A DNA stretch of 64,000 bases from CAYRGG01 sp964423745 (GCA_964423745.1 CAYRGG010000003.1:56580-120579), one strand, 5' to 3'; positions 26,984-35,044 are shown, numbered from the stretch's first letter. Notes: a model not told the origin generated them from the sequence alone. Numbers and translations are program-made.

Positions 26984-27820
26984 CTAAACCTCTCGGCGTA
27001 GGGGGCTAACGCTAGTCTCAAGAAATCGACGTATGGCATTTACATTGGGGCATATCACGGGACGACAATCTTTGACGTAAGCCAGTGCTTTGTCGAGGGA
27101 TTGGCCATGATATAGACTTAAATAGGCGACGGCTACCGCTGCTGATCTTCCCATACCCGCTGTGCAGTGCAAATACACCCGATGATCAGCGTCGAGGAGT
27201 TCTTTGAGCAGTTCCACGGCCGCCGGTAGTTTAGCGATAAGATCAACTTCGTTAAAGTCTTCGATGGGGAAACGATACAACTGGATGGCGGCTTTTCGGT
27301 AATGGGCAATAAAATCTTCGAAATTAGCATAGCGTAAAGCGATATCGGCATCCGTTTGTACATTGAGTACGGCACTGATGCCCTGCCGCTTTAGAGCATC
27401 AATATCTTCAGGCAGTTGGGGATAAGGGCCCAGAAAAAGCGCCGGTGACACCGCGTCGAATTGCATACCGCTGACAAAATTAGCATCCATCACTTCCATA
27501 ATGTCTGAAGCTGTTTTCGATACATTTAAAACACGGTTGGGCTCTCGCTCCCATAGAATATTACCTTTAGTTTGGTTTTTAATCAGATAACGATATTCGA
27601 TGCCAGCCAGCTGGGACTTAACAGCTGTGAATTCATACTCCCAGCAGTTTCCCCAGCCACCCGACAAAAGTCGCCGTTCAGAACCTAACATCATCATTTT
27701 TGGTTGCCGCCAGTTTCCCAAGGCTGAACAACCGCCTATGACAGCGAGAACCTGATCCGCTGGCAAAGGATGATAAATCATCAATCGAACCGAGAGGCCA
27801 TCGGTATTACTGGACATCAT
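26984..27820 (-). CDS. CBM20-dual-specificity phosphatase fusion (laforin/SEX4-like predicted glucan phosphatase)
   Basis: The 278-residue protein has two domains. Residues about 10-105 match a starch-binding CBM20: VIGGCSALGNWRQPKMMML, YRYLIKN, and WEREPNR. Residues about 122-272 are a dual-specificity phosphatase with LFLGPYPQ, a general-acid candidate Asp188 in PIEDFNEVD, and the active site HCTAGMGRSAA (Cys219, Arg225). CTAGMGR fits the C-x-A-G-aliphatic-G-R signature described for eukaryotic glucan phosphatases and matches the plant SEX4 loop. The domain order CBM then phosphatase is that of animal laforin. I infer removal of phosphate from glycogen or another alpha-glucan. A protein-phosphatase role remains possible. 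There is no signal peptide, so it is probably cytoplasmic. It lies 30 bp upstream of tgt on the same strand. Confidence 0.85.
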   Translation of the reverse strand: MMSSNTDGLSVRLMIYHPLPADQVLAVIGGCSALGNWRQPKMMMLGSERRLLSGGWGNCWEYEFTAVKSQLAGIEYRYLIKNQTKGNILWEREPNRVLNVSKTASDIMEVMDANFVSGMQFDAVSPALFLGPYPQLPEDIDALKRQGISAVLNVQTDADIALRYANFEDFIAHYRKAAIQLYRFPIEDFNEVDLIAKLPAAVELLKELLDADHRVYLHCTAGMGRSAAVAVAYLSLYHGQSLDKALAYVKDCRPVICPNVNAIRRFLETSVSPLRREV

Positions 27821-27916
27821 GGTCAGTCACACCTCACCGTGAGTAATATCCCATGCTAAGGGATACCTGACTAAAACGTCTATGGGGTGCTGCCCGTTGC
27901 ATACCCAACATGATGC

Positions 27917-28528
27917 TCACTTTTTCAATTCCAACTCCAAAGTCGCTAGCTCCTCTGGGTTATTCATATTGCGAAACATAAACGGCGCGTCGGAAAAATC
28001 CACTGTTGCCATGGGGTGCTGGGCAAACCAACGGTCGATCTTACGCTCTCCAGCCGCTAAGTAAGTCTGCAAACTCGCACCCAGGGATGTGCTCAGCAAG
28101 GCAAACACAGGCTGTAAACGTTTACCGTCATGGGCGACGGTCAGTTCCGCGGACTGTTGCAGGAGAGTGTGGTACATGCGCTGGGCATAATCCTTGACTA
28201 GCAAGGGTGAATCGCAGGGTACGCTGAGCACATAAGGAGTATCCGCCACTTGCAAGGCCGCCAACATACCCGCCAGAGGGCCAAAAAACTCACCCACCTG
28301 ATCCCTCACTACCGGCCAACCCAAAGCTTCATAAGCCGCCCTGTTGCGATTGGCGTTAATCAATAAAGCCCCTACTTGGGGATGCAGAACATTGATTAAA
28401 TGCCTTACCAGAGGCTGACCTGCTAAGGTAAGCAAGCCTTTGTCCTGACCACCCATCCGGGTACCACGACCCCCTGCTAATATAACCGCCGTGATGGATT
28501 GTCGAGCAGCAGCTGTTGGCATCGTCAA
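27917..28528 (-). CDS. mobA: Molybdenum cofactor guanylyltransferase MobA
   Basis: Transfers GMP from GTP to molybdopterin to give the bis-MGD precursor. The 203-residue protein carries the nucleotidyltransferase signature LAGGRGTRMGGQDKGLL, followed by NANRN, a FGPLAGMLAAL segment and VPCDSPLL with the metal-binding Asp. Its start touches the stop of the upstream zinc-ribbon gene, so the two are co-transcribed. No other molybdenum-cofactor genes are in the window. Confidence 0.95.
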   Translation of the reverse strand: MTMPTAAARQSITAVILAGGRGTRMGGQDKGLLTLAGQPLVRHLINVLHPQVGALLINANRNRAAYEALGWPVVRDQVGEFFGPLAGMLAALQVADTPYVLSVPCDSPLLVKDYAQRMYHTLLQQSAELTVAHDGKRLQPVFALLSTSLGASLQTYLAAGERKIDRWFAQHPMATVDFSDAPFMFRNMNNPEELATLELELKK

Positions 28529-28714
28529 TTACTTATCTTGAGATGAATTTTGTTCTTGCATTGGCGTCCTCTCCGAACCCTCTGTGGTCTGAGCTTGGTT
28601 TTGCTCGTCTTGGAAGGCGCACTGATAGCATAACCGCATACCCTCCTTAACGATAAAGCTTGCTGGGGGTCCAAAATTGCCGCACTGATCACAGACCAAA
28701 TAGGTACCGCTCAT
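28529..28714 (-). CDS. Small zinc-ribbon protein of unknown function
   Basis: A 61-residue protein with two CxxC pairs (Cys8/Cys11 and Cys29/Cys32) spaced like a zinc ribbon, then a glutamine/serine-rich hydrophilic tail with low sequence complexity. It directly precedes mobA with no gap, suggesting translational coupling, but I know of no established role. A metal- or nucleic-acid-binding accessory function is possible. Confidence 0.75.
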   Translation of the reverse strand: MSGTYLVCDQCGNFGPPASFIVKEGMRLCYQCAFQDEQNQAQTTEGSERTPMQEQNSSQDK

Positions 28715-28792
28715 GATGGTATTAACCTCGCCAATAGTTTGAAAAAGCAGGGCCTCTCCTATGATAATCTGACTAACATAACCACCTATAGG

Positions 28793-29533
28793 TTAATGAA
28801 TCAATAAGGCTAACAACAGCAATCCACCCATTTCAGTCAACTCACAGGCGGCGCCCAAGGTATCCCCTGTGGTTCCGCCTAGACGCGTCAGCAAGAGACG
28901 GCGCAGACCCAGCAGACCGCCGCCCAGCACCAGCACTACCCAAAGACCCTGCCAAGCAAATAGCAAAACCATGATTCCTATCAGCACATAGAGTGAAGCA
29001 ACCGCTGGGCCTTGGGGAAGATATTGGGCATGGGCCACACCGATACCGGTAGCCCGCGCATAGGGTGTGGTAATGAGCAAAAACAGGATGGCAGTGCGGC
29101 CTAAAACGGGGGTGATTAACACGACTGGCCAGTTTTGTGCTGCGATGATCGCTTCCAACGCTGCAAACTTTGCCAAGAGCACTAACACCATCACCATGAT
29201 AGCGATGGGTCCACTGCGCGGATCTTTCATAATCCGCAGGGTTTTCTCGCGGTCCCCGTAACCGCCGATCCAAGCATCAGCGGCGTCGGCTAAACCATCT
29301 AAATGCAAACCGCCGGTAATCAATGCCCATACCATAATCAGCAAGGCCGCTAATACACCCGGATCAGCGGTGGAAAAAAAGGCAGCCAAAACCGTCAGTA
29401 AAACGCCGATGACAAACCCCACAAGGGGAAAAAATAGCACCGACTGTCCCCAATCTTCCGGTTCTGGGACAAATTGCACAGGCATCGGAATGCGGGTCAG
29501 AAAGGTAACCGCCAAGCTAAAGGGTCGGATCAC
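28793..29533 (-). CDS. cobS: Adenosylcobinamide-GDP ribazoletransferase (cobalamin synthase)
   Basis: An inner-membrane enzyme joining adenosylcobinamide-GDP to alpha-ribazole (phosphate) to form adenosylcobalamin (phosphate). The 246-residue protein is very hydrophobic and has the conserved FLTRIPMP start, the GGLHLDGLADAADAW motif with its acidic residues, and KDPRSGP. The start overlaps the cobC-like gene upstream by 4 bp, giving a cobT-cobC-cobS operon. Confidence 0.95.
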   Translation of the reverse strand: MIRPFSLAVTFLTRIPMPVQFVPEPEDWGQSVLFFPLVGFVIGVLLTVLAAFFSTADPGVLAALLIMVWALITGGLHLDGLADAADAWIGGYGDREKTLRIMKDPRSGPIAIMVMVLVLLAKFAALEAIIAAQNWPVVLITPVLGRTAILFLLITTPYARATGIGVAHAQYLPQGPAVASLYVLIGIMVLLFAWQGLWVVLVLGGGLLGLRRLLLTRLGGTTGDTLGAACELTEMGGLLLLALLIH

Positions 29534-30153
29534 AGGGATTCTTTACCGTGGAAAACTAGGGCCAGTTTAGCATCCTCACCAGTGCCATAGATGCGTATCC
29601 GACTAAAGGTGGCATAGGGTATTTCAAACCGCCAGATATGTTTTAATGGGACCTCCAATAAGTGACAGAGCACCACACGCATCATGCCCCCGTGACCCAG
29701 CACTAGAATATGCTGCCCCGTGTAATGAGCGACAAGGGACTGCCAAGCGGTGGTGACACGCTGCGCCCAAGCTAGCAAAGATTCACCCCCCGGTGGCGGA
29801 TGACCCACAGGGTCTTGCCAAAAACGTCCTAGCGCCTGTGGATCTGTCGCCATCACGTCAGCAGCTGTACGCCCTTCCCAGTCGCCAAAACTCATCTCCC
29901 GCAAGCCGTCTTCAAGCTGCACACTAAGACCGTGCTGTTCCGCCAAAACGTTGGCAAATTCCGCGCAACGCCGCAAAGGTGAGCTCACTATCCCCTGCCA
30001 AGGCGGGTGCAAGCCCACGGCGGCATGGAGCTGGGTCCAACCCCGTTCGCTTAAAGGATCATCCAAAGAGCCTCGGTACTTAGGACCCCCTTCGGGTTCT
30101 CCATGGCGTAGCAAATCGACCGTTGTAATTAAATTTTCCGTCATCGAATTCAA
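29530..30153 (-). CDS. cobC: Histidine phosphatase, probable alpha-ribazole phosphatase
   Basis: A 207-residue member of the phosphoglycerate-mutase-like family with the catalytic LLRHGEP motif, an EMSFGDWEGR segment and a second histidine in VLGHGGMMR. Its position between cobT and cobS, overlapping each by 4 bp, supports alpha-ribazole-5'-phosphate phosphatase rather than a general phosphatase. Confidence 0.9.
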   Translation of the reverse strand: MNSMTENLITTVDLLRHGEPEGGPKYRGSLDDPLSERGWTQLHAAVGLHPPWQGIVSSPLRRCAEFANVLAEQHGLSVQLEDGLREMSFGDWEGRTAADVMATDPQALGRFWQDPVGHPPPGGESLLAWAQRVTTAWQSLVAHYTGQHILVLGHGGMMRVVLCHLLEVPLKHIWRFEIPYATFSRIRIYGTGEDAKLALVFHGKESL

Positions 30154-31193
30154 ATTCCTGCTTCGGCAAAGGTGGCCATACGGGCGTGTAAGGCAGCGGC
30201 AGCCCGTAGCAGCGGCAAAGCCACTGCCGCGCCACTCCCCTCCCCCAAGCGGAGTTGCAGATCTAATAAAGGTTTTTCATGCAGGGCCTGTAATAAACGT
30301 TGGTGACCAGGCTCTTGGGAAAGATGGGCATGAAAAAGCCAGTCCCTCAATGGGGGCCGCAGGGTCACAGCCACTAAAGCCGCCGCCGCCGTGACAAAAC
30401 CATCCACTAAGATGGGGATGCCCCGCTGACCACAACGTATATAAACGCCCACTAAGGCAGCGATTTCAAACCCACCTAAACACTGTAGTGCGTCTAAAGC
30501 GTTACCAGGTTTATGGCGGGCCACGGCGGCTTCGATAACAGCCCTCTTGCGAGCCACCCCCACTGCATCCACACCGGTGCCTGGACCCACCAGTTGCTGG
30601 GCGGGACACTGTAAGATTGCGCTCCCTAACGCTGCGGCAACAGTGGTATTACCGATACCCATTTCACCACCGATCAACAACTGAACCCCTTCCGCTATAG
30701 CAGAGTCCGCCACTTGACAACCTGTCTGTAGCGCCGCGTCCCGTTGTTGCCGGGTCATAGCTGGCGTGTGCAGAAAATTTGCGGTGCCCGGACCCACCCG
30801 GCGATCCCACACCTGCGGTAAGTCTTGCAACGGTTCCCGCGTACCCATATTCACGATGTAAAGCCTTGCGCCCAGCAACTCCGCGAGAACGCTAATCGCA
30901 GCGCCCCCCTGTGCAAAATTGCGCACCATAGCCGCGGTCACCGAGGGCGGATAGGCTGACACACCTTCTTCCGCTACGCCATGGTCGGCAGCAAAGATGG
31001 CAATCGCCACTTGGTTCAAGCTGGGCTGTTGGGTACCCTGCATAGCCGCCAGGGTAGCGCCTATCGCCTCAAGGCGTCCTAACGAACCGGGTGGCTTAGT
31101 GAGTTGAGACTGGCGTATTCGCGCAGCCGCTAAAACTTTTTCATCGATGGCGGGAATGGGGGCTGTCCACCAACCTGGATCTATTTGGCTCAT
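30150..31193 (-). CDS. cobT: Nicotinate-nucleotide--dimethylbenzimidazole phosphoribosyltransferase
   Basis: Makes alpha-ribazole 5'-phosphate for the lower ligand of cobalamin. The 347-residue protein shows the typical start IDEKVLAAARIRQSQLTKPPGSLGRLE, AIFAADHGVAEEGVSAYP, GGAAISVLA, the GEMGIGNTTVAAAL loop and the C-terminal LGEGSGAAVALPLL with the catalytic Glu. It overlaps cobC by 4 bp. No cobalamin riboswitch was recognised upstream, and cobU/cobP and corrin-ring genes are absent here. Lower-ligand assembly or salvage is the supported role. Confidence 0.96.
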   Translation of the reverse strand: MSQIDPGWWTAPIPAIDEKVLAAARIRQSQLTKPPGSLGRLEAIGATLAAMQGTQQPSLNQVAIAIFAADHGVAEEGVSAYPPSVTAAMVRNFAQGGAAISVLAELLGARLYIVNMGTREPLQDLPQVWDRRVGPGTANFLHTPAMTRQQRDAALQTGCQVADSAIAEGVQLLIGGEMGIGNTTVAAALGSAILQCPAQQLVGPGTGVDAVGVARKRAVIEAAVARHKPGNALDALQCLGGFEIAALVGVYIRCGQRGIPILVDGFVTAAAALVAVTLRPPLRDWLFHAHLSQEPGHQRLLQALHEKPLLDLQLRLGEGSGAAVALPLLRAAAALHARMATFAEAGI

Positions 31194-31202
31194 GGTTTTT
31201 GA

Positions 31203-31985
31203 CTAAGCATTGTGCAGAGCCAGCGCTTCGAGCACCGGTGCATGAAACCGGCCGTTACTGGCGAGCACACTGGTGGTATTCAGCGTCAATGGCTTACCGT
31301 TAAGATCGCTGACCTGACCACCCGCTTCTTGAATGATGACTCCTAAAGCGGCCACATCGAGGATATTGACATCGGACTCTATAACCACATCGATCTTGCC
31401 CGCAGCCAACAGATGATAATGATAAAAATCGCCAAAACCACGGGTACGGTTAAATTGCGGAATGAGTTTACCCAAAGCTTGCCAGCGTGTGTCGCCTGCC
31501 AACGACTGAATATTGCCAAAAGACAGGGTAGCGGCGTTGTACTGGTCAACAGCGCTAACCTGCACGGGCTGGTCATTAAGAAATGCACCACCACCGAGTT
31601 CTGCATAGGCTAATTCATTGAAAAGCGGCGCGTTGGAAACACCCAACACAAAATCGTCGCCCCGCATAAGGGCAATTTGGGTGGAAAAGAAAGGATAACG
31701 CCGCACAAAACTTTTAGTGCCGTCGATGGGGTCCACTAACCAGATGTATTCCGCATCGGGTCTGCTCTTACCCGTCTCCTCACCATAAAAACCATGCTCT
31801 GGGAAAGCCTGTTGAAGAACCTGTTTAATAGCCTGCTCGGTCTCTACGTCGGCGACTGTTACAGGTGTTTGATCCGCTTTGAGCTGCACATCGATAGCAT
31901 TTTGATAATAGCGGCGAATAATTGCCTCGCCGGCGCGGGCAGCTTGAATAGCGGTCTGCAGAAACAAACTCTGGGGCATGGGCAT
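31203..31985 (-). CDS. Inositol-monophosphatase-like phosphatase, HisN/CysQ type
   Basis: A 260-residue IMPase-fold enzyme with YGEETG, the metal motif LVDPIDGTKSFVRRYPFF, GFGDFYHYHLLAAGKID and LDVAALGVIIQEAGG. The GFGDFYHY segment resembles HisN-type histidinol-phosphate phosphatases more than SuhB; a CysQ-like 3'-nucleotidase is the alternative. A longer open frame begins upstream, but its first 69 residues read through a repeat element, so the start MPMPQSLFLQ at 31985 is preferred. It lies 9 bp upstream of cobT and may be co-transcribed. Confidence 0.85.
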   Translation of the reverse strand: MPMPQSLFLQTAIQAARAGEAIIRRYYQNAIDVQLKADQTPVTVADVETEQAIKQVLQQAFPEHGFYGEETGKSRPDAEYIWLVDPIDGTKSFVRRYPFFSTQIALMRGDDFVLGVSNAPLFNELAYAELGGGAFLNDQPVQVSAVDQYNAATLSFGNIQSLAGDTRWQALGKLIPQFNRTRGFGDFYHYHLLAAGKIDVVIESDVNILDVAALGVIIQEAGGQVSDLNGKPLTLNTTSVLASNGRFHAPVLEALALHNA

Positions 31986-32020
31986 ATCCAGCGTTGTTGT
32001 GGAATAAAGATTTATAGTCA

Positions 32021-32137
32021 GACTTACGCAGCTCGTTCCAGAGGACGCTGTGAACACGTCCCTGTGGGCTTGACGACGGCCATCCAGGCCGTCGACACCT
32101 CTTTCACAAGCCTTGCCAAGTCCTTTGTGCGCAAGTC
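32021..32137. repeat. MITE-like element upstream of the HisN-like gene
   Basis: GACTTACGCA (32021-32030) and TGCGCAAGTC (32128-32137) form imperfect 10-bp terminal inverted repeats. Inside is a perfect 8-bp hairpin, CGACGGCC-ATCCA-GGCCGTCG (32074-32094). There is no convincing coding capacity. The size and structure suggest a miniature mobile repeat lying in the promoter region of the HisN-cob cluster. Confidence 0.6.
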
Positions 32138-32325
32138 CTAATAGTGTAACCGGTAGTAAGGAGATGGGAAAACTAAACAAACAATTTTGCATGCTATCTA
32201 CGCGCTATTTAAACGTATCGAAGCGGTGCGACAGCGGTCGCATTGTTGATCGAAGAAAAGATTTTTAAAAAGGTATCCCTATACCATCTGCAAGATTTCA
32301 CTGCGCGATTTGTCGCAACCCCGCA

Positions 32326-32350
32326 GCAGGGGGTTGCCATGACGGCATAA
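32326..32350. terminator. Hairpin in the intergenic region before the response regulator
   Basis: GCAACCCC and GGGGGTTGC flank a 6-nt loop at about 32313-32337, giving a strong GC-rich stem. A short A-rich stretch follows at 32362-32380. With neighbouring genes facing away from it, its role as a terminator or RNA structure is uncertain. Confidence 0.35.
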
Positions 32351-32460
32351 GAGTAAATCTCTAATAAAAAACAAAAAAACCCGAATCCAAAGAGGGTATA
32401 ACCCTTGCATGATTAAGGACATTTGTTGTTAGTACTCTTATTAAAATGGAGATTTAACTT

Positions 32461-32853
32461 ATGCACGAAAGACGCTTAATCATCCTCGATGACGAACCTG
32501 ATTTTGCAGAATATGTTCGTCACGTAGCCACTGACTTTGACTATGAGGTTCAAGTGGCTTTTGATGGACCCACGTTTCAAAAGCTTTATCGTGAATTTCA
32601 ACCTTCTGTCATTATTCTCGATATGGTTATGCCCGAAATGGATGGCAATGAGATTGTGCTTTGGTTGATTCAACAAAGATATGACGCCAGCCTTATCATT
32701 ATTTCAGGGTATTCCTTGGACTACGCCGCGGACGCCAAACGACTGGCGGAGTATAAGGGCTTACGTTCGGTGGCGGCATTGAGCAAACCCATTAGCTTGA
32801 CTGAGTTACGGCGTGTGCTGGAAGAGGAAGCGATGGAGGATTTAGTAGTATAA
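32461..32853 (+). CDS. Single-domain response regulator (CheY-like receiver)
   Basis: The 130-residue receiver domain has the acidic pair Asp10/Asp11 (IILDDEPDF), the phospho-acceptor Asp54 in IILDMVMPEMDG, a conserved Ser/Thr position (IIISGYS) and the Lys of LSKPISLTELRRVL. It has no output domain, so it must act by protein contact or as a phosphate relay. No histidine kinase is adjacent. GGAG lies 9 bp before the ATG. A fragment matching its last 22 codons recurs at 37128-37196, indicating that a related second copy existed. Confidence 0.92.
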   Translation: MHERRLIILDDEPDFAEYVRHVATDFDYEVQVAFDGPTFQKLYREFQPSVIILDMVMPEMDGNEIVLWLIQQRYDASLIIISGYSLDYAADAKRLAEYKGLRSVAALSKPISLTELRRVLEEEAMEDLVV

Positions 32854-33280
32854 ATTACATTAATGGTGCTAATAGGTTTAATGTACCCAACAACCATACC
32901 TAACATAAAAACAGCAGCAAAAGTAAGAAAGAAAATAGGGGTCAAAATAGGGGTCATATATGGTCCGCCCCGCACTGCAAGGAAAAAGTTTTTTGGCGAC
33001 AAAAAGACTATTGCGCCCAACTATTCGGCTTTACAATGATGTTCCTATAGACCTCTGACCCTGATGGAATCCGCGCACTCCTCCCCTCCATAAAGTCTTC
33101 GACCTCAAGAGTGGGCCCGAGACCCCTGCAGGTTCGAAGGAATGCAGGTGCTTTCCTGTATGCCATCACGTAAACGTGATCCACGCAACTTAATGATCTG
33201 TCTTGTTAACGACAAGCTAACCCGGCGGGCACGAAGCGAACCGGTTGGGTTGAGCGCTGGGTTAGCTCGGTTTCTATGTA
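32854..33280. other. Non-coding stretch with repeats and palindromes
   Basis: No convincing gene. It holds an AGGGGTCATATATG motif (32949-32962) repeated directly at 34101-34114, the palindrome ATCACGTAAACGTGAT (about 33165-33180), a CTTGT-TAACG-ACAAG hairpin, and an imperfect inverted repeat at 33217-33270. Probably repeat and mobile-element debris. Confidence 0.5.
33217..33270 (-). repeat. Inverted repeat just downstream of vapBC (REP-like or attC-like)
   Basis: On the minus strand GCTAACCCAGCG and CGCCGGGTTAGC are complementary apart from one base and enclose an AACCGGTT palindrome. It begins about 10 bp after the vapC stop. The arms resemble attC R-boxes, but the size (54 bp) is at the lower limit and TTGGGTTGAGCG-type sequence is also typical of dispersed proteobacterial repeats. 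I favour the latter. Confidence 0.4.
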
Positions 33281-33661
33281 TTAGTTGATCTTCTTGGCCT
33301 TGTACTTGACCTCTGGAATACCCTCAAAGTCTGCATCCTGTGTCCACAGCGTGGCGCCGTATGCTTTGGCCGAAGCCAAAATCATGCTATCTGCCATGGG
33401 CAGACGATGCTCGAGGCTTAAGCGGGCAGCTGAGAGGGCCAAGGGTGAGGAGAGCTCGATGACTTGACCTTGCTGCATCAGCGCGACAGCCTGCAAGGCA
33501 TCGCCTTCCCCTCGTTGCTGCATGACACGTTTGAATACCTCATAAAGGTTGACAGTTGGCACTAATAGCTCGGTTGTGGTCTCAATAGCGTAGGAAAAGA
33601 ACTCCGCATTGGGTCCGTCGGCGAAGTACTCGAGCCAGGCCGAGGAGTCAACGATATTCAC
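33281..33661 (-). CDS. vapC: VapC-type PIN-domain toxin
   Basis: A 126-residue PIN domain with the acidic residues expected for a metal-dependent RNase: Asp5 (NIVDSSAWLEY), the Glu of NLYEVFKRV, and DSMILASAKAYGATLWTQDADF near the end. VapC toxins cleave tRNA or rRNA and are held inactive by the paired antitoxin. The start overlaps the antitoxin stop by 4 bp, the normal vapBC arrangement. Confidence 0.93.
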   Translation of the reverse strand: MNIVDSSAWLEYFADGPNAEFFSYAIETTTELLVPTVNLYEVFKRVMQQRGEGDALQAVALMQQGQVIELSSPLALSAARLSLEHRLPMADSMILASAKAYGATLWTQDADFEGIPEVKYKAKKIN

Positions 33662-33864
33662 ACCCGATCTTCCTCGTGTGGCACCTCGGTATCGATGCCC
33701 TTGAGGAAACCCTTCATCTGATGCATGGCCTGTACTGGGATCAACTCAATGCGGTCCTCATAGGCGATAACCTGCACTTTCTGTCCAGGCGTCAGGTGCA
33801 GCGCCTCCCGGATCCGCTTTGGGATGACCACTTGATACTTCGGCGAAATGGTAAGTGTGTCCAT
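33658..33864 (-). CDS. vapB: AbrB/SpoVT-type antitoxin (VapB)
   Basis: A 68-residue swapped-hairpin AbrB-type antitoxin: TLTISPKYQVVIPKRIREAL, then LTPGQKVQVIAYEDRIEL, and a C-terminal toxin-binding tail. The start at 33864 (MDTLTIS) is preferred because GAGG lies about 6 bp upstream; an ATG 6 bp earlier would sit directly on it. It probably represses its own operon together with VapC. Confidence 0.9.
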   Translation of the reverse strand: MDTLTISPKYQVVIPKRIREALHLTPGQKVQVIAYEDRIELIPVQAMHQMKGFLKGIDTEVPHEEDRV

Positions 33865-33903
33865 AATCATCCTCGCGTCGATGGCACATTTGTATGACGA
33901 CAA

Positions 33904-34365
33904 TAATATCGATCGGGAGGCAGGTTTTCAACAGGAGCTAACAGCTGAGTGAACTACGTAGTGTATTGTTCATACTGCGCTCGTTTGATAGGTTGTCTTG
34001 TGGGTCAACAGCCCCCAGGCAAGGCAGGCATTCTTGTTGGGCACAGCCTCAGCTGAGACATTTTTACCGCGCCGTTAAACCAGGTCACTGATCCAATGAT
34101 AGGGGTCATATATGATCCCTTTAACGAGCCTATGACAAAGATCTCTATAAACTACGCCATCTGGTGGAAAATGCCTTCCTGCACCTCAAACGGTGACAGG
34201 GCATCGCCACGCGCTATGCCAAAAATACTGCATCTTTCCTGGCAGCTGTTCAGATACGTTGCATGGCTTTATAGCTCCATGTCTCGTGACGACAGTATCT
34301 AGATTAAATGGCTTTATCGATTCCCGAGCTCCTGGTTAGCTCAGAGGATTGTATACCCGCCGCAC
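33904..34365. other. Intergenic stretch between two toxin-antitoxin pairs
   Basis: No gene is supported. It contains the second copy of AGGGGTCATATATG (34101-34114), here part of a near-palindrome with TATGATCCC. Apparent short open frames have no family features. Confidence 0.4.
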
Positions 34366-34390
34366 AAATGTCTACAATAGGTAGACATTT
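34366..34390. promoter_or_regulatory. Palindromic operator candidate of the phd-vapC operon
   Basis: AAATGTCTAC (34366-34375) and GTAGACATTT (34381-34390) are perfect 10-bp inverted arms with a 5-bp spacer. The palindrome ends 15 bp before the antitoxin ATG and overlaps the likely promoter and leader, where autoregulating antitoxin-toxin complexes bind. Confidence 0.7.
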
Positions 34391-34405
34391 TACCAGGAGT
34401 TTAGC

Positions 34406-34642
34406 ATGAAGGCTTCGATAGTGGATTTACGTTACAAAACGGCTGCAATTCTCAAGGCACTGGAGAACAAGGAAAGTGTCACCATCTTCTATCATGGCAA
34501 AGTGAAAGGCGTGCTGAACCCGGTGCAGAATGACAGTGCGGGCAAGGTTAAGGACCACCCTTTCTTCGGTATGAACCGTGAAACGGACACTACGGTGCTG
34601 GAAGAATTAGAGACATTACGCGGGCCACGCCATGTTATATGA
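34406..34642 (+). CDS. Phd/YefM-family-like antitoxin
   Basis: A 78-residue protein starting MKASIVDLRYKTAAILKALE, with a short DNA-binding N-domain pattern of Phd-type antitoxins (SVTIFYHGKVKGVL) and a disordered C-terminal half (FFGMNRETDTTVLEELETLRG) of the type that wraps a PIN toxin. GGAG lies 6-7 bp before the ATG. Its 3' end overlaps the toxin start by 11 bp. Confidence 0.88.
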   Translation: MKASIVDLRYKTAAILKALENKESVTIFYHGKVKGVLNPVQNDSAGKVKDHPFFGMNRETDTTVLEELETLRGPRHVI

Positions 34643-35009
34643 CACCGATATTCTTATTTGGGTGCAGCGTGGCAACGAAAAAGCGGCGCAGCTCATTGAC
34701 CGGGATGAGGTTCGGTATTTATCCATCCATAGCTTTATGGAGTTGCTGCAAGGTGCCAGAGATAAAACCCAGCATCGCTACATTAAGGGATTTATTTCCG
34801 ATTTCGGTTTTTGTACTTTGCCGCTTACAGAAAATATTGGCCACCGGGCGCTCATCTACGTGGAAGAGTACGCCCTGAGTGATAATGTGCGCGCCGGGGA
34901 TGCAATCATTGCCGCCACAGCAGTGGAAAATGGTCTGATGCTTTCATCCAGCAATGCCAAGCACTTTAAATGTGTTAAGGAATTAGAGCTTAGAGTGTTT
35001 AAACCGTAA
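34632..35009 (+). CDS. PIN-domain toxin (VapC-like) paired with the Phd-type antitoxin
   Basis: The 125-residue PIN domain has Asp4 and Asp6 in MLYDTDILIWV, Glu in SFMELLQGAR, and VRAGDAIIAATAVENGLMLSSSNAKHF with the late acidic residue. Predicted endoribonuclease toxin. Translational coupling to the antitoxin (11-bp overlap) and the operator-like palindrome upstream support a complete module. Confidence 0.9.
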   Translation: MLYDTDILIWVQRGNEKAAQLIDRDEVRYLSIHSFMELLQGARDKTQHRYIKGFISDFGFCTLPLTENIGHRALIYVEEYALSDNVRAGDAIIAATAVENGLMLSSSNAKHFKCVKELELRVFKP

Positions 35010-35044
35010 CTGAAAGCTGAAAGCTAAGGTGTCAAGAAAGCTAG

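Noticed and set aside
31986..32192. N-terminal extension of the HisN-like protein by 69 residues
   Set aside because: The extension translates a MITE-like repeat with hairpins and has no family match; the start at 31985 gives the normal enzyme length.
31986..32460. Cobalamin riboswitch upstream of the cob cluster
   Set aside because: I looked for the conserved B12-box-type sequences and did not find them; only a MITE-like repeat and a hairpin are visible.
32721..33020. A hydrophobic 99-codon minus-strand frame overlapping the response-regulator end
   Set aside because: It runs antisense into a well-supported gene, lacks a ribosome site, and covers repeat debris.
33217..33270. Firm attC call after vapBC
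   Set aside because: It is short, lacks clear internal L-box pairing, and shares TTGGGTTGAGCG with common dispersed repeats; kept as a low-confidence repeat.
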